A DNA stretch of 64,000 nucleotides from Ectothiorhodospiraceae bacterium 2226. Its GTDB lineage: Bacteria; Pseudomonadota; Gammaproteobacteria; GCA-013348725. The first letter of the stretch is position 1; each line of letters begins with the position of its first letter. The position numbers were made by a program, and so were the translations under genes. The notes below the pieces were generated by a model. It was given only the letters and a program-made list of their open reading frames with translations, did no database searches and was not told where the DNA came from. Shown piece after piece: positions 16,602 to 25,040 of this stretch. The stretch is from positions 1,972,501-2,036,500 of the forward strand of contig CP054689.1 of the NCBI GenBank assembly GCA_013348725.1. The letters run 5' to 3'.

Positions 16602-16656
16602 TAGGCTAGGTGCCTGCTTCAAGAAAGGGCGTCTGTAGCGGGTGCGGCCTAGCCTA
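16602..16656 (+). promoter_or_regulatory. Structured leader upstream of the binding protein and cyclase pair
   Basis: The 204-nt gap between arfB and the next gene contains a perfect 9-bp long-range stem (16602-16610 TAGGCTAGG and 16648-16656 CCTAGCCTA) enclosing 37 nt. A second short stem lies at about 16732-16748 (AGGCCCC/GGGGCTT). Paired and conserved-looking elements raise the possibility of a cis-acting RNA, but I cannot match it to a known riboswitch class. Confidence 0.35.
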
Positions 16657-16764
16657 GAAGGCCCGCGCCGGGTTTCAGGCGTTGGTGTCTGCCGGAGAAG
16701 GCGGACCCGCGCATGCGAACGAGGCCCCGGTGGGGCTTCGGCGCCGCCTGATAGGGGCACGCCT

Positions 16765-17655
16765 ATGGAAAGGTGGAGGGAGTCGACAGGAGCGCGGCGG
16801 GGGCTGCAGGCCGGTCACGCGCTAGGTGCCGCCTGCGCCCTAGCGCTTTGTCTTCTGCTGCTGTCTCCGTTCCCCGTCTACGGCCAAGCGGAAACGCACA
16901 CCGCGCCGCTGCGTTTCGGCGTGGTGCCGCAGCAGGTCCCGCGGCAGTCGGTGCGCAATTGGATGCCGCTGCTTCGCTACCTCGAGGCGCAAACCGGCTA
17001 CCCGCTGCAGTTCCAGACGGCGCGCGACATCCCCACCTTCGAACAGCGCCTGCTACAGGGCGAATACGATCTCGCCTATCTGAACCCTTACCACTACATC
17101 GTATTCAACGCGACCACCGGCTATCTTCCTTTGGCGCGGGAGAACGTGCCGCTGCAGGGTATCGTGGTGGTGCAGGCCGAGGCCGCGATACGCGATCTGA
17201 AGGACTTGCGCGGTACGACCATCGCGTTCCCGGGCCCGGGCGCCGTGGCCGCCACGCTGGTGCCGCGGGCCTACCTCGCGCGACTCGGCATCCCGCACGA
17301 GGCGCAGTTCGTCGGCTCGCACGATTCGGTCTACCGCGCGGTGGCGCGCGGTCTGTTCCCGGCCGGCGGTGGGATACGGCGCACCTACGAGGCCTTGGAT
17401 CCTGAGGTCAGTGGGCGCCTGCGCGTGCTGTGGAGTTCGCCGCCCCTTACGCCCCATCCGGTGGTGGTGCATCCCCGCGTCGAGGCCGAGGCAGTGGACG
17501 CGCTGCGGGCGGCATTGCTGCAGATGGGCAGCGACCCGGGGGGACGCGCAATCTTGAAAACACTCGGCTTTCAGCACTTTGAACCCGCCGAAGACGCTGA
17601 CTACGACGACGTGCGTGCGCTCGATCTCGCGTTGCCGCGCAAGTTGGGGAAGTAA
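16765..17655 (+). CDS. Orphan PhnD/SsuA-type periplasmic substrate-binding protein
   Basis: The 296-residue protein has an N-terminal signal peptide with a hydrophobic core (ALGAACALALCLLLLSPF) and likely cleavage near VYGQA. The mature part follows the phosphate/phosphonate-binding PhnD pattern: LRFGVVPQQ at the start, LLQGEYDLAYLNPYHY, then LKDLRGTTIAFPGPGAVAAT. No ABC permease or ATPase lies nearby. It is followed after 2 nt by a membrane diguanylate cyclase with a periplasmic domain, so it probably senses a ligand and modulates that cyclase rather than importing it. The ATG at 16765 is preferred to an upstream in-frame extension that lacks a signal peptide start. Confidence 0.8.
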   Translation: MERWRESTGARRGLQAGHALGAACALALCLLLLSPFPVYGQAETHTAPLRFGVVPQQVPRQSVRNWMPLLRYLEAQTGYPLQFQTARDIPTFEQRLLQGEYDLAYLNPYHYIVFNATTGYLPLARENVPLQGIVVVQAEAAIRDLKDLRGTTIAFPGPGAVAATLVPRAYLARLGIPHEAQFVGSHDSVYRAVARGLFPAGGGIRRTYEALDPEVSGRLRVLWSSPPLTPHPVVVHPRVEAEAVDALRAALLQMGSDPGGRAILKTLGFQHFEPAEDADYDDVRALDLALPRKLGK

Positions 17656-17657
17656 GG

Positions 17658-18971
17658 GTGTCCTTCCGGCTCAAGACGGTGCTCGGCATCGCGCTGATCG
17701 AAGCGGCGCTCTTGCTTGTGCTGATTGTCGTCAGCCTCAATTACCTACGGGTGTCCAACGAGCAGCAGTTCCTGACGCGCGCCGAGACCACCGCGCAGCT
17801 GTTCGCGACCACGGCCAAGGACGCGGTGCTGGTCACCGACGTGGCGCTGCTGGATACGCTGGTCGAGGAGGTGCTCACCAATCCCGGTGTGGTGTACGCG
17901 CGGGTGCTTGGGGCCGGGCGTGTGTTGGCCGAGGGCGGGGATCCGCGGGCGTTGGCACAGGCCCGCGCGGCCAACCGCTCGGTACGCGATGCGGACGACG
18001 GAGTGTACGACGTGCACGCCGAGTTGGCCGCCGACGGCGAAACCTATGGTCGCGTCGAGCTCGGCCTGACGGTGGCGCCGATCCAGGCCGTGCTGCGCGA
18101 TGCCCGCAACCACGCGCTCTCCATTGCCGGTGTCGAGATGGTGCTGGTGGCTTTTTTCTCGCTGGTACTGGGTACCTACCTCACGCGCCAGCTCGGCGCC
18201 CTGCGCAGCGCTTCGCAGCGTGTGGCCGAGGGCGATTTCACTTCGCGGATCCCGGTGCAGGGCCGCGACGAACTCGCTCAGACGGCGTCGGCTTTCAACG
18301 CCATGGCCGCGCGCCTGCAAGAGGCGGGCGAGCAGCGGGCCCGCGCCGAGGAGGCCCTGCGGGCGCTCAACGAACAGCTGGAAGAGCGCGTGCGGGCGCG
18401 CACCGAGGAACTGGCCGAACTCAATCGCCAGCTGCATCACCGCGCCTTGCACGACGGCCTCACCGGTCTGCCCAACCGCAGCCTGTTTCACGATCGGCTG
18501 CACACCCAACTGGCCGCCGCCGAACGCAACGAGAGCCGTTTCGCCGTCGCGCTGCTCGATCTGAACCGCTTCAAGCAGATCAATGACGCCGAGGGGCACG
18601 CGGTGGGGGACCGCGTGCTGCAGGCGATCGCGCGGCGTCTGAGCGCCGTGCTGCGCGACGGCGACACCGTGGCGCGCCTCGGCGGCGACGAGTTCGCGCT
18701 GATTCTCCCCGCGGTGGTCGACGCGGAGGGTGCGCGCACCGCCGGCAGCCGCCTGCTGGCGGCGCTGTCGGCGCCGTTGCACGTCGCCGAACGGGATCTG
18801 CTGCCCGGCGGTAGCGTCGGCATGGCGCTGTATCCCGATCACGGGCACGAGCCGGAGCTCCTGCTGCGTCATGCCGATACGGCAATGTATCAGGCGAAGT
18901 TCGCCGGCACCGGGTTTGCCCTGTACCGGCCATTGCCGGCGCCGGTGGACGACGACGAGGCGCAGGCCTAG
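17658..18971 (+). CDS. Membrane-bound HAMP-GGDEF diguanylate cyclase
   Basis: The 437-residue protein starts at a GTG 2 nt after the binding-protein stop. It has a transmembrane helix at about residues 8-28, a periplasmic sensor region to about 150, and a second helix near 155-175. A HAMP segment, a coiled coil (EQLEERVRARTEELAELNRQL) and a complete GGDEF domain with RLGGDEFAL follow. It should make cyclic di-GMP in response to a periplasmic signal, probably relayed by the upstream binding protein. The residual sequence after its stop codon is a broken EAL domain, so the ancestral protein was a GGDEF-EAL hybrid. The GGDEF site itself is intact. Confidence 0.9.
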   Translation: MSFRLKTVLGIALIEAALLLVLIVVSLNYLRVSNEQQFLTRAETTAQLFATTAKDAVLVTDVALLDTLVEEVLTNPGVVYARVLGAGRVLAEGGDPRALAQARAANRSVRDADDGVYDVHAELAADGETYGRVELGLTVAPIQAVLRDARNHALSIAGVEMVLVAFFSLVLGTYLTRQLGALRSASQRVAEGDFTSRIPVQGRDELAQTASAFNAMAARLQEAGEQRARAEEALRALNEQLEERVRARTEELAELNRQLHHRALHDGLTGLPNRSLFHDRLHTQLAAAERNESRFAVALLDLNRFKQINDAEGHAVGDRVLQAIARRLSAVLRDGDTVARLGGDEFALILPAVVDAEGARTAGSRLLAALSAPLHVAERDLLPGGSVGMALYPDHGHEPELLLRHADTAMYQAKFAGTGFALYRPLPAPVDDDEAQA

Positions 18972-19308
18972 CGGCGGGCTCTGAGCGAGGGGCAGTGGAC
19001 GTTGCGCTATCAGCCGCGCGGGGGTGATCGACACCTGGAGACGCTCGATGTCCTGGGCGTGCGTGTGGTGTTGGGACGATGTGCGCGCGCTGCAAGCGAT
19101 GCAGTGGCGCGCCCTGGTTCAGGAGGCTCACCAGGCCGGCCTGGTGACGGTCGCCAAGGCTGTGGAACGAGTGCGGGAGTGGGAGCCGCTACGGGCCGTG
19201 GGCCGCCACGCGGCACAGGCTTATTACGTCGGTCCCCCGGCGCCGGCCGAGAAGGCATTGTTGCTCCTGGCGGTGGGCGCCGCCTCGCCCAAGGCCTCGC
19301 GCGCGTAG
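18972..19308 (+). pseudogene. Decayed EAL-domain remnant downstream of the diguanylate cyclase
   Basis: Immediately after the cyclase stop codon, the same frame continues RRALSEGQWTLRYQPR, the standard opening of an EAL domain. It then reads ETLDVLGVRVVL, resembling the segment before the DDFGTG motif. A frameshift near 19070 moves the reading to the frame that continues ALVQEAHQAGLVTVAKAVE and then HAAQAYYVGPPAPAE, resembling the EAL C-terminal VVAEGVE...AQGYLFGRPLPAE pattern. Most of the core, including the EAL signature, is deleted. The 3' end overlaps the convergent glycosyltransferase gene by about 85 nt. Confidence 0.75.
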
Positions 19309-20357
19309 TCGGCGAGCTGCGCCGCGCGGTGCGCGGCCGTGTGTTCGGCCAGCACGCGGCGGCGAGCGGCCTCACCGATGCGCTGCCGCTCGTCGTCCGC
19401 GATTCGCCGCAGGTAGTCGCGCACCTCGCCCGACTCGCGCGCCACCAGGATCTCGCGCCCCGGCGTGAACAGCGTGTCGAGCCCGGCCCACCAGTCGCTG
19501 ATGATCGGCGTGGCGCAGGCGGCCGCCTCGAACAGGCGCACGCTGGGTGCATAGCCCAGGCGGACCATGTCCGCGCGGGTGATGTTGAGCGTGTAGCGCT
19601 GCGCGTTATAGAACGCCGGGTGCTCGGCCGGCGGCAGGTGCTCGGTACGCGCCACGTTGGCCGGCCAGGCGATGTCGGCCGGGTAGAGAGGGCCGGCGAC
19701 GATCATGCGTAGCGCCGTATCGGCGCGCGCCGGCGTGAGCAGCAGGCGCTCCAGCGGCGGTTGCCGGTCGGCGCTGTAGGTGCCCATGTAGCCGAGGTCC
19801 CAGCGCAGCGGCAGCGCCTGTGGCGTGTAGGCCTCGGCGTCCACCGAGCAGTACAAGGCGCGCGCGCGCGGCGCGCGGTAGTGCCGTTCCAGGTGCGTGA
19901 GCGTCGGGCCGCCGGTGAACGACAGGTAGATCCCGTAGCCCGGGATCAGCGCCGGAGAGAGATACTCGCAGGCGCCGCGCTTCAGGGCCGCCAGCGTGAC
20001 CGGTGTATCGATGTCGTAGAACGCCACCAGCCCGCGCGCCTCGCGCTGCGCCCAGCGTCCCACCTCAATGCCGTCCGGTACGTAGGAGCCGACCACCACC
20101 ACGTCGGCGTCGCGTACCGCATCGGCGTAGCGGTCCTTGAGCTCCTCGAGGCTGTCGTACAGCCGCGTCTGCCCGTAGGGTGGCGCCGGCAGGTCGCGCT
20201 GCGCGGCATACCAGGGCATGTCGCGCTCCAGGAACAGCACGCGGTGCCCTTGGGCGCACAGCTCGCGCACCAGGCCACGGTAGGTGGTGGCGTGCCCGTT
20301 GCCCCAGGAGGAGGTGATCGACAGGCCCAGGATGACCCAGTTCAGTGCACCGCTCAT
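19224..20357 (-). CDS. CgeB-like glycosyltransferase, first of three paralogues
   Basis: The 377-residue protein has two Rossmann-like halves of the GT-B fold. It begins WVILGLSITSSWGNGHATTYR, and has a C-terminal block (RLFEAAACATPIISDWW, then GREILVARESGEV) typical of CgeB/YkvP-type glycosyltransferases. It ends with a RRRVLAEHTAAHRAAQL segment shared with the next gene. The donor and acceptor are unknown. Its start overlaps the previous stop by 4 nt (ATGA). It is the last gene of the glycan operon, and its 3' end runs into the decayed EAL remnant. Confidence 0.8.
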   Translation of the reverse strand: MSGALNWVILGLSITSSWGNGHATTYRGLVRELCAQGHRVLFLERDMPWYAAQRDLPAPPYGQTRLYDSLEELKDRYADAVRDADVVVVGSYVPDGIEVGRWAQREARGLVAFYDIDTPVTLAALKRGACEYLSPALIPGYGIYLSFTGGPTLTHLERHYRAPRARALYCSVDAEAYTPQALPLRWDLGYMGTYSADRQPPLERLLLTPARADTALRMIVAGPLYPADIAWPANVARTEHLPPAEHPAFYNAQRYTLNITRADMVRLGYAPSVRLFEAAACATPIISDWWAGLDTLFTPGREILVARESGEVRDYLRRIADDERQRIGEAARRRVLAEHTAAHRAAQLADYAREALGEAAPTARSNNAFSAGAGGPT

Positions 20358-21460
20358 GCGCCGCCCACCGCGGTCCCGCTAACGCCCGCCGCCGAGCGGC
20401 CGTCGAGTAGCAGCTCGAGTTGCGCCGCGCGGTGGGCGTAGGTGTGCTCGGCCAGCACCCGGCGCAGGGCGGCCTGGCCGAGTGCGCGGGCGCGGCGCGC
20501 GTCCAGCGCGTCGAGGTGTTCGGCCACCTCGAGCCCGCTGCGCGCCACCAGCACCTCGCGGCCGGGCTCGAAGAAATACTCGATGCCCTCCCAGTGGTCG
20601 GTGATCAGGCAGGCGCCCGCGCCCGCCGCCTCGAACACCCGGGTGGCGGGTGAGTAGCCGTAACGCGCCATGCTCTCGCGGCTGATGTTCAGTACCGCGC
20701 GCGGGGTGCAGTTGAAGGCATTGTGGTCGCGCGTATAGACGTGGCCGAGGTAGCGCACGTTGTCCGGCCGCGCTTTGTCCTCCCAGCCGCTGCCGCCGAG
20801 CAGAAAGCGCTTGTGCGGGAGGCGCGTGGCGCAGGCGAGGAAGAAGTCCTCCACACGCGCCTCGCGATCGGGTAGTCGGTTGCCGAGGAAGCCGAGGTCG
20901 GCGGTGTAGCGCAGATCGGGAGCCACTGGGTAATGAGTGCTCGGGTCCAGCGCGTTGTAGATCGGCGTGCAGCTGCGCGCCCCGAGGGCCTCGTACGCCG
21001 CGCTCACGGGACGGCCGCCGCCATAGGTCAGCACCAGATCGTAGCGCGGAATCAGGGCGCGGAACGGGTTGTCCGGGTCGGCATGGATCGAGTCCAGCGT
21101 GGCGGGGGCGTCCACGTCCCAGAACGCGACCAGGCAGCGCTCATGGCGCAGCGCCAACACCGCGCGTTCGAGGTAGGCATCGAACACGCCGACGCCGCTC
21201 GCCTTGACGATCAGGTCGGCGGTCGAGGCCTCTTGCAGGGCACTGTCCACCTCGGCCGTCCCCTCGGCGGCATAGACCACCACGCGCGCCCAATCCGGGT
21301 CGGGCATGTCGCGGTGCTGCTGGCGCTCGAAGGCGTCGGGCTCGTAGAAGGTGATGGCGTGGCCGCGCGCGGCGAGCGCGCGCAGCATGCCGCGGTAATA
21401 GGTGGCGGCACCGTTCCAATACGCCGATACCAGGCTGGAGCCGAAGAAGGCGATGCGCAT
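20354..21460 (-). CDS. CgeB-like glycosyltransferase, second paralogue
   Basis: The 368-residue protein is clearly related to the preceding and following genes. It begins MRIAFFGSSLVSAYWNGAAT, and its C-terminal donor-site block reads RVFEAAGAGACLITDHWEG, then GREVLVARSGLEV. The RRVLAEHTYAHRAAQLE tail matches its downstream neighbour almost residue for residue. It is soluble, with no membrane segment. It lies 3 nt after one paralogue and overlaps the next by 4 nt. Confidence 0.8.
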   Translation of the reverse strand: MRIAFFGSSLVSAYWNGAATYYRGMLRALAARGHAITFYEPDAFERQQHRDMPDPDWARVVVYAAEGTAEVDSALQEASTADLIVKASGVGVFDAYLERAVLALRHERCLVAFWDVDAPATLDSIHADPDNPFRALIPRYDLVLTYGGGRPVSAAYEALGARSCTPIYNALDPSTHYPVAPDLRYTADLGFLGNRLPDREARVEDFFLACATRLPHKRFLLGGSGWEDKARPDNVRYLGHVYTRDHNAFNCTPRAVLNISRESMARYGYSPATRVFEAAGAGACLITDHWEGIEYFFEPGREVLVARSGLEVAEHLDALDARRARALGQAALRRVLAEHTYAHRAAQLELLLDGRSAAGVSGTAVGGA

Positions 21461-21463
21461 GGC

Positions 21464-22576
21464 TTAAGCACTCGCGCGCCGTCGCGCCTTGCCGATCAGT
21501 TCGGCGTGGATGGCCAGCAGTTCGTCCACCCGGTGCGCGCAGGTGTGGCGCGCGCGGATGGTCGCGAGACCATTGGCGGCCAGGCTGTGGCGCAGGTCCG
21601 CGTCGGCCATCAAGTTGGCGAGATGGGCCTGCATCTGGTTGCCGTTGCCGGCGACGAGGTAATCCTCGCCGGCCCTGAACAGCCCCTCGCTGTCCTCCCA
21701 CGGCGCGCTGACCAGCGGGATGCCACAGGCCATCGCCTCGAACGGCCGGATGGTGGGAATGCCCGGCAGGACACGCGCGTACGGCCGCCGCGGTACGTGG
21801 ACGGTGGCGCGGTAGCGCGCGAACACCTCGGGGGCGCAGTAGTTGGGCAGCCAGCCACGGTAGGCGATGCTGGCTGCGCTGAGCGCGAGGCGCGCGCGCT
21901 CGGGGTAGCGTACCCCGTACACCGTGGCGCGCAGGCGCAGGGCCCAGATCGGCGTGAGCAGATACTCGGCGAGCTCGGCGCTGCGCTCCTCATCGCCCCA
22001 GTTGCCGATCCACACCACGTCGCCGAGCTTGTCCACATCCGGCATCGGCTTGAACAGGCGCGTATCCGCCGCCTCGTGCCACACCCAGGCGTGCTGCGTC
22101 CAGCCGGCGTCCTGGTAGAGATCACGCAGCACCTGGCCGAAGGCGAGCACGCCGTCGTAGTCGCGCAGGTCGTAGGCATCCATCGCGCGCCGGTCGGTCA
22201 CCGCGCGGTGGTGGGTATCGTGGAACAACAGCCGGTAGCGGCGGGTGCGCGCGCGGTGGCGGCCGATGCGCGCCACCAAGTCATGTTCGTTCCACTCGTG
22301 CACCAGCACCAGGTCGGCGCCGTCGAGCGCGACGTCCAGGTCCAGCGTCGCCGGATCGTAGCGCAGGCTGCGCAGCCGTGGATAGGCGGCCTGGAAGTCG
22401 TCCAGCGCCGCGGGATGCTCCTTCAGCAGGCAGCGCACGCTCCAGGCGTCGGCCGGTTCGTAGATGCGCACGTCGTGCCCGCGCGCGAGCAGTTCGCCGG
22501 CGACGCCGCGCAGAAAGTGCGCGTTGCCGTGGTTCCAGTCGGAGACCAGCGAGTGGTAGAAGAACACTATCCGCAT
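21464..22576 (-). CDS. CgeB/GT-B-type glycosyltransferase, third paralogue
   Basis: The 370-residue protein starts at the ATG at 22574-22576 (MRIVFFYHSLVSDWNHGNAH), in line with the N-termini of its two neighbours. It has the C-terminal block IRPFEAMACGIPLVSAPWED and the RHTCAHRVDELL tail. It is more diverged than the other two paralogues. Its start overlaps the end of the GT4 gene by 10 nt. It probably adds one sugar in the same pathway; specificity cannot be told. Confidence 0.78.
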   Translation of the reverse strand: MRIVFFYHSLVSDWNHGNAHFLRGVAGELLARGHDVRIYEPADAWSVRCLLKEHPAALDDFQAAYPRLRSLRYDPATLDLDVALDGADLVLVHEWNEHDLVARIGRHRARTRRYRLLFHDTHHRAVTDRRAMDAYDLRDYDGVLAFGQVLRDLYQDAGWTQHAWVWHEAADTRLFKPMPDVDKLGDVVWIGNWGDEERSAELAEYLLTPIWALRLRATVYGVRYPERARLALSAASIAYRGWLPNYCAPEVFARYRATVHVPRRPYARVLPGIPTIRPFEAMACGIPLVSAPWEDSEGLFRAGEDYLVAGNGNQMQAHLANLMADADLRHSLAANGLATIRARHTCAHRVDELLAIHAELIGKARRRASA

Positions 22577-23736
22577 GCCTGTTTCCTTTCCGTGGTGATC
22601 AGGTCGGCGTAAAGCCGTAGGTAGCCGGCGCCCATGGCGGCGCGGCTGTAGCGTTGGGCGCGCACCAGCGCGGCGCGCGCCATCGTCACGCGGGCGGCCG
22701 GATCGTTCATCAAGGCGGTCAGCGTGTAGGCCAAGGCGGCGGGGTCGTCGGGCGGCACGAAATGCGCTGCGCCTGACCACAGCTCGCGCAGGCTGGGGAT
22801 GTCGCCCAGCACCAGCGGGCAGCCCGACAGCGCCGCCTCCAGGGCGGACAGCCCGAACGGCTCGTAGCGGGCGGGCAGGGCATAGATGCCGGCCTCGCCC
22901 AGCCAGCGCGCGAGCATGACGGGCGGTAGCGCGCCGAGCGTGCGCAGGTGTGCGCAGGGTGCCGTGCCGCCGTCGGGCGATTCGGTGTCACCGGCGACGT
23001 AGACCGGCCAGGGCAGGCTGGGCGCCACCTGCGCCAGCGCGGCGATGTTCTTGGCCTCGTCCCACAGCCGCCCGGCCGCCATCACGTAGGGCCGCTTGGG
23101 GCGGGGGTGGAACAGTCGGGCGTCGCGCCCGTTGTGGATCACGCGCCGGGTGCGCGGGGCATGGCCCGGCCGCAACCGGCGGCGGCGCTCGAAGGCGCCG
23201 TAGTAGCGCTCCAATGCGTCGAGCATCGCCGCAGTGGGGGCGACCACCGCCTGCGCGCCGCGCAGCCCGGCGCTGACCTTGGCGCGGTAGCGCGTCCACT
23301 CCGCCGGCGCGCTCTCGCCCTTCACCGCCTGCCACCAGGACAGCACGCAGGAGTGCGCCACCACGACGGCGGGCCGCCCCCAATCGAGCGCCCCGTGCGC
23401 ATAGCCGTTCAGGTGCACGAGGTCGACGTCGTGCGCCTCGGCCAGCCCGCGCAGCCAACCGCCCGCCTGCGCCACGTCCTCCCAGGGCGCCTCCATCCAC
23501 TCCAGCCGATACGGCCGATGGTGCAGCCGCAGCCCGGGGATGCGTCCCGCCGCCTCGCGCTGCTCGGCGCTCGGGGCCGGTCCCATGGCCGCCAGTTCCA
23601 CCGCCACGCCCGCCTCGCCCAACAGCGCGCCGAGCTCCAGTGCGTAGGTCCACACGCCGCCGACGGCGTCGGTGGTCATCAATACGCGGCGCGGGCGCGG
23701 ATGCGGCGGGCGGCGGTCGAAGGCGTGCATGTGCAT
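22567..23736 (-). CDS. GT4-family glycosyltransferase
   Basis: The 389-residue protein is a GT-B glycosyltransferase of the GT4 type. It has the N-terminal VLMTTDAVGGVWTYALELG and the C-terminal donor-site pattern with two glutamates spaced as E-x7-E (YEPFGLSALEAALSGCPLV). A phosphate-loop-like segment, MAAGRLWDEAKNI, lies between. I chose the ATG at 23734-23736, 2 nt after the radical SAM stop, over a longer upstream extension that would overlap that gene. It transfers a sugar from a nucleotide donor to an unknown acceptor. Confidence 0.85.
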   Translation of the reverse strand: MHMHAFDRRPPHPRPRRVLMTTDAVGGVWTYALELGALLGEAGVAVELAAMGPAPSAEQREAAGRIPGLRLHHRPYRLEWMEAPWEDVAQAGGWLRGLAEAHDVDLVHLNGYAHGALDWGRPAVVVAHSCVLSWWQAVKGESAPAEWTRYRAKVSAGLRGAQAVVAPTAAMLDALERYYGAFERRRRLRPGHAPRTRRVIHNGRDARLFHPRPKRPYVMAAGRLWDEAKNIAALAQVAPSLPWPVYVAGDTESPDGGTAPCAHLRTLGALPPVMLARWLGEAGIYALPARYEPFGLSALEAALSGCPLVLGDIPSLRELWSGAAHFVPPDDPAALAYTLTALMNDPAARVTMARAALVRAQRYSRAAMGAGYLRLYADLITTERKQACG

Positions 23737-23738
23737 GG

Positions 23739-25040
23739 CTAGCGGTGACGCGCGGGGCGTGCCTCGAGTTCGGTCAGGGGACGCGGGCGCTGCTCCTGGA
23801 TGTCGCTGAAGTGGTCGAACAGGCCGAGGTAATGGTCCACCGCCCGCTCCCAGGCCCGTTCGTCGGGCGCGCCCCACAGCCGTCGGTAATCCGGCGAGCC
23901 CGGGTAAGGGAACAGCGGCACCGGCTCGTTGGCCCACACGCCCGCCTGCTGGAGTTCCTCGCGCCAGGCCTGTACCGCCTGCGGGTCATCCACGCCGCTC
24001 TCCATCAGGGTGGCCTGCACGAACGGCACGCTGCACTTGGCGTGCACCAGGCGACGGGTGAGGTCCGCGGTGTCCAGCTTGCAGCGCTTGGCGAGCAGGT
24101 CGCGCCCGGCGCTCGAGATGCTCTCCACGCCCGCTTCGATGGACACACAGCCCGCCTCGCCCAGCAGGTCCAGCATGTCCAGGCCCCACAGATCGATGCG
24201 CGTCTGCACGCCGAACGTCACGGGGCGCCGGACCAGCGCCTGCAGCAGTTCGCGGTTGGGCAGGAAGATCTCGTCCACGAAGTACACGTACTCGACGCCC
24301 TGGGCGATGAGGCCGTCCAGTTCCTCCAGCACCACCGCCAGCGGGCGGCGCCGGTAGCGGTCGCGGTAGTTGTCCTTGGCGCAGAAGGTGCAGCTGTAGG
24401 GGCAGCCGCGCGAGGCCTCGAGTTCCGCGCCCGGACCCTGCGGCGCCACGTCGAAGCGGTGGTGGTGATGGGCGTGCCGGCGCACGTAGGCCGCCGGCCA
24501 GTGCAGCGCGGGCAGTGCGCCCATATTGGCGGCGGCCGGTCCGCCTTGCACATGCACGCGTTCGCCGCGCCAATAGGCCAGGGAGTTGACCTGGTGCCAG
24601 CGCTCGCGCGGCGTGCGCGCGAGTTCGGCCAACACCTCTTCGCATTCCCCCAGCACCACGGCGTCCACGCCGAGCTTCGCGAGCGTGGGGCCGGGCGTGG
24701 TGGAGGCGTGCGGGCCTACCGCCACCCAGGTGCCGCCGAGCGCGCCGAGGTCCTGCACCGTCTCCTGCGGGACGCGCAGCTCGGGCGGCGCGCAGCGCCA
24801 GAACAAGTAGCTCGGCGCGGTGGTGACCACCGTCATCTCCGGCGCGAAAGCGGCGACGCGCCCGCGCAGCGCGTCGCGCGTGAGTCCTTCCATGTGGGCG
24901 TCGATCAGTTCGACCTCATGGCCCTCGCGCTCCAACAGGGCGCGGGCGTAGCCATACTCCAGCGGCAGGTGGGGTTCCTGGCAGCCGAAGTAAATGCTGC
25001 CCGTGAAGCTCCAGTTCGGATTGACGAGTGCGATCTTCAT
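23739..25040 (-). CDS. B12-binding-domain radical SAM enzyme in a glycan operon
   Basis: The 433-residue protein has an N-terminal cobalamin-binding-like domain (KIALVNPNWSFTGSIYFG; then VAVGPHASTTP). The radical SAM domain has the CxxxCxxC cluster CPYSCTFC. The family often methylates unactivated carbon or phosphorus, or rearranges carbon skeletons. It overlaps the GH-epimerase gene by 4 nt (ATGA) and precedes the GT4 gene by 2 nt. Similar proteins occur, as I recall, in oligosaccharide cassettes of Rhizobiales that mix radical SAM, glycosyltransferase and epimerase genes. A sugar-modifying role is therefore likely but not shown. The start is the ATG at 25038-25040. Confidence 0.85.
   Translation of the reverse strand: MKIALVNPNWSFTGSIYFGCQEPHLPLEYGYARALLEREGHEVELIDAHMEGLTRDALRGRVAAFAPEMTVVTTAPSYLFWRCAPPELRVPQETVQDLGALGGTWVAVGPHASTTPGPTLAKLGVDAVVLGECEEVLAELARTPRERWHQVNSLAYWRGERVHVQGGPAAANMGALPALHWPAAYVRRHAHHHHRFDVAPQGPGAELEASRGCPYSCTFCAKDNYRDRYRRRPLAVVLEELDGLIAQGVEYVYFVDEIFLPNRELLQALVRRPVTFGVQTRIDLWGLDMLDLLGEAGCVSIEAGVESISSAGRDLLAKRCKLDTADLTRRLVHAKCSVPFVQATLMESGVDDPQAVQAWREELQQAGVWANEPVPLFPYPGSPDYRRLWGAPDERAWERAVDHYLGLFDHFSDIQEQRPRPLTELEARPARHR

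Noticed and set aside
16642-16764. Longer N-terminus for the phosphonate-type binding protein
   Set aside because: The upstream 41 codons encode no signal-like start, while the ATG at 16765 places a normal signal peptide at the N-terminus.
19002-19712. Plus-strand open frame covering the EAL remnant and beyond
   Set aside because: Only its first part resembles an EAL domain; the rest is antisense to the glycosyltransferase gene. It is treated as a pseudogene remnant instead.
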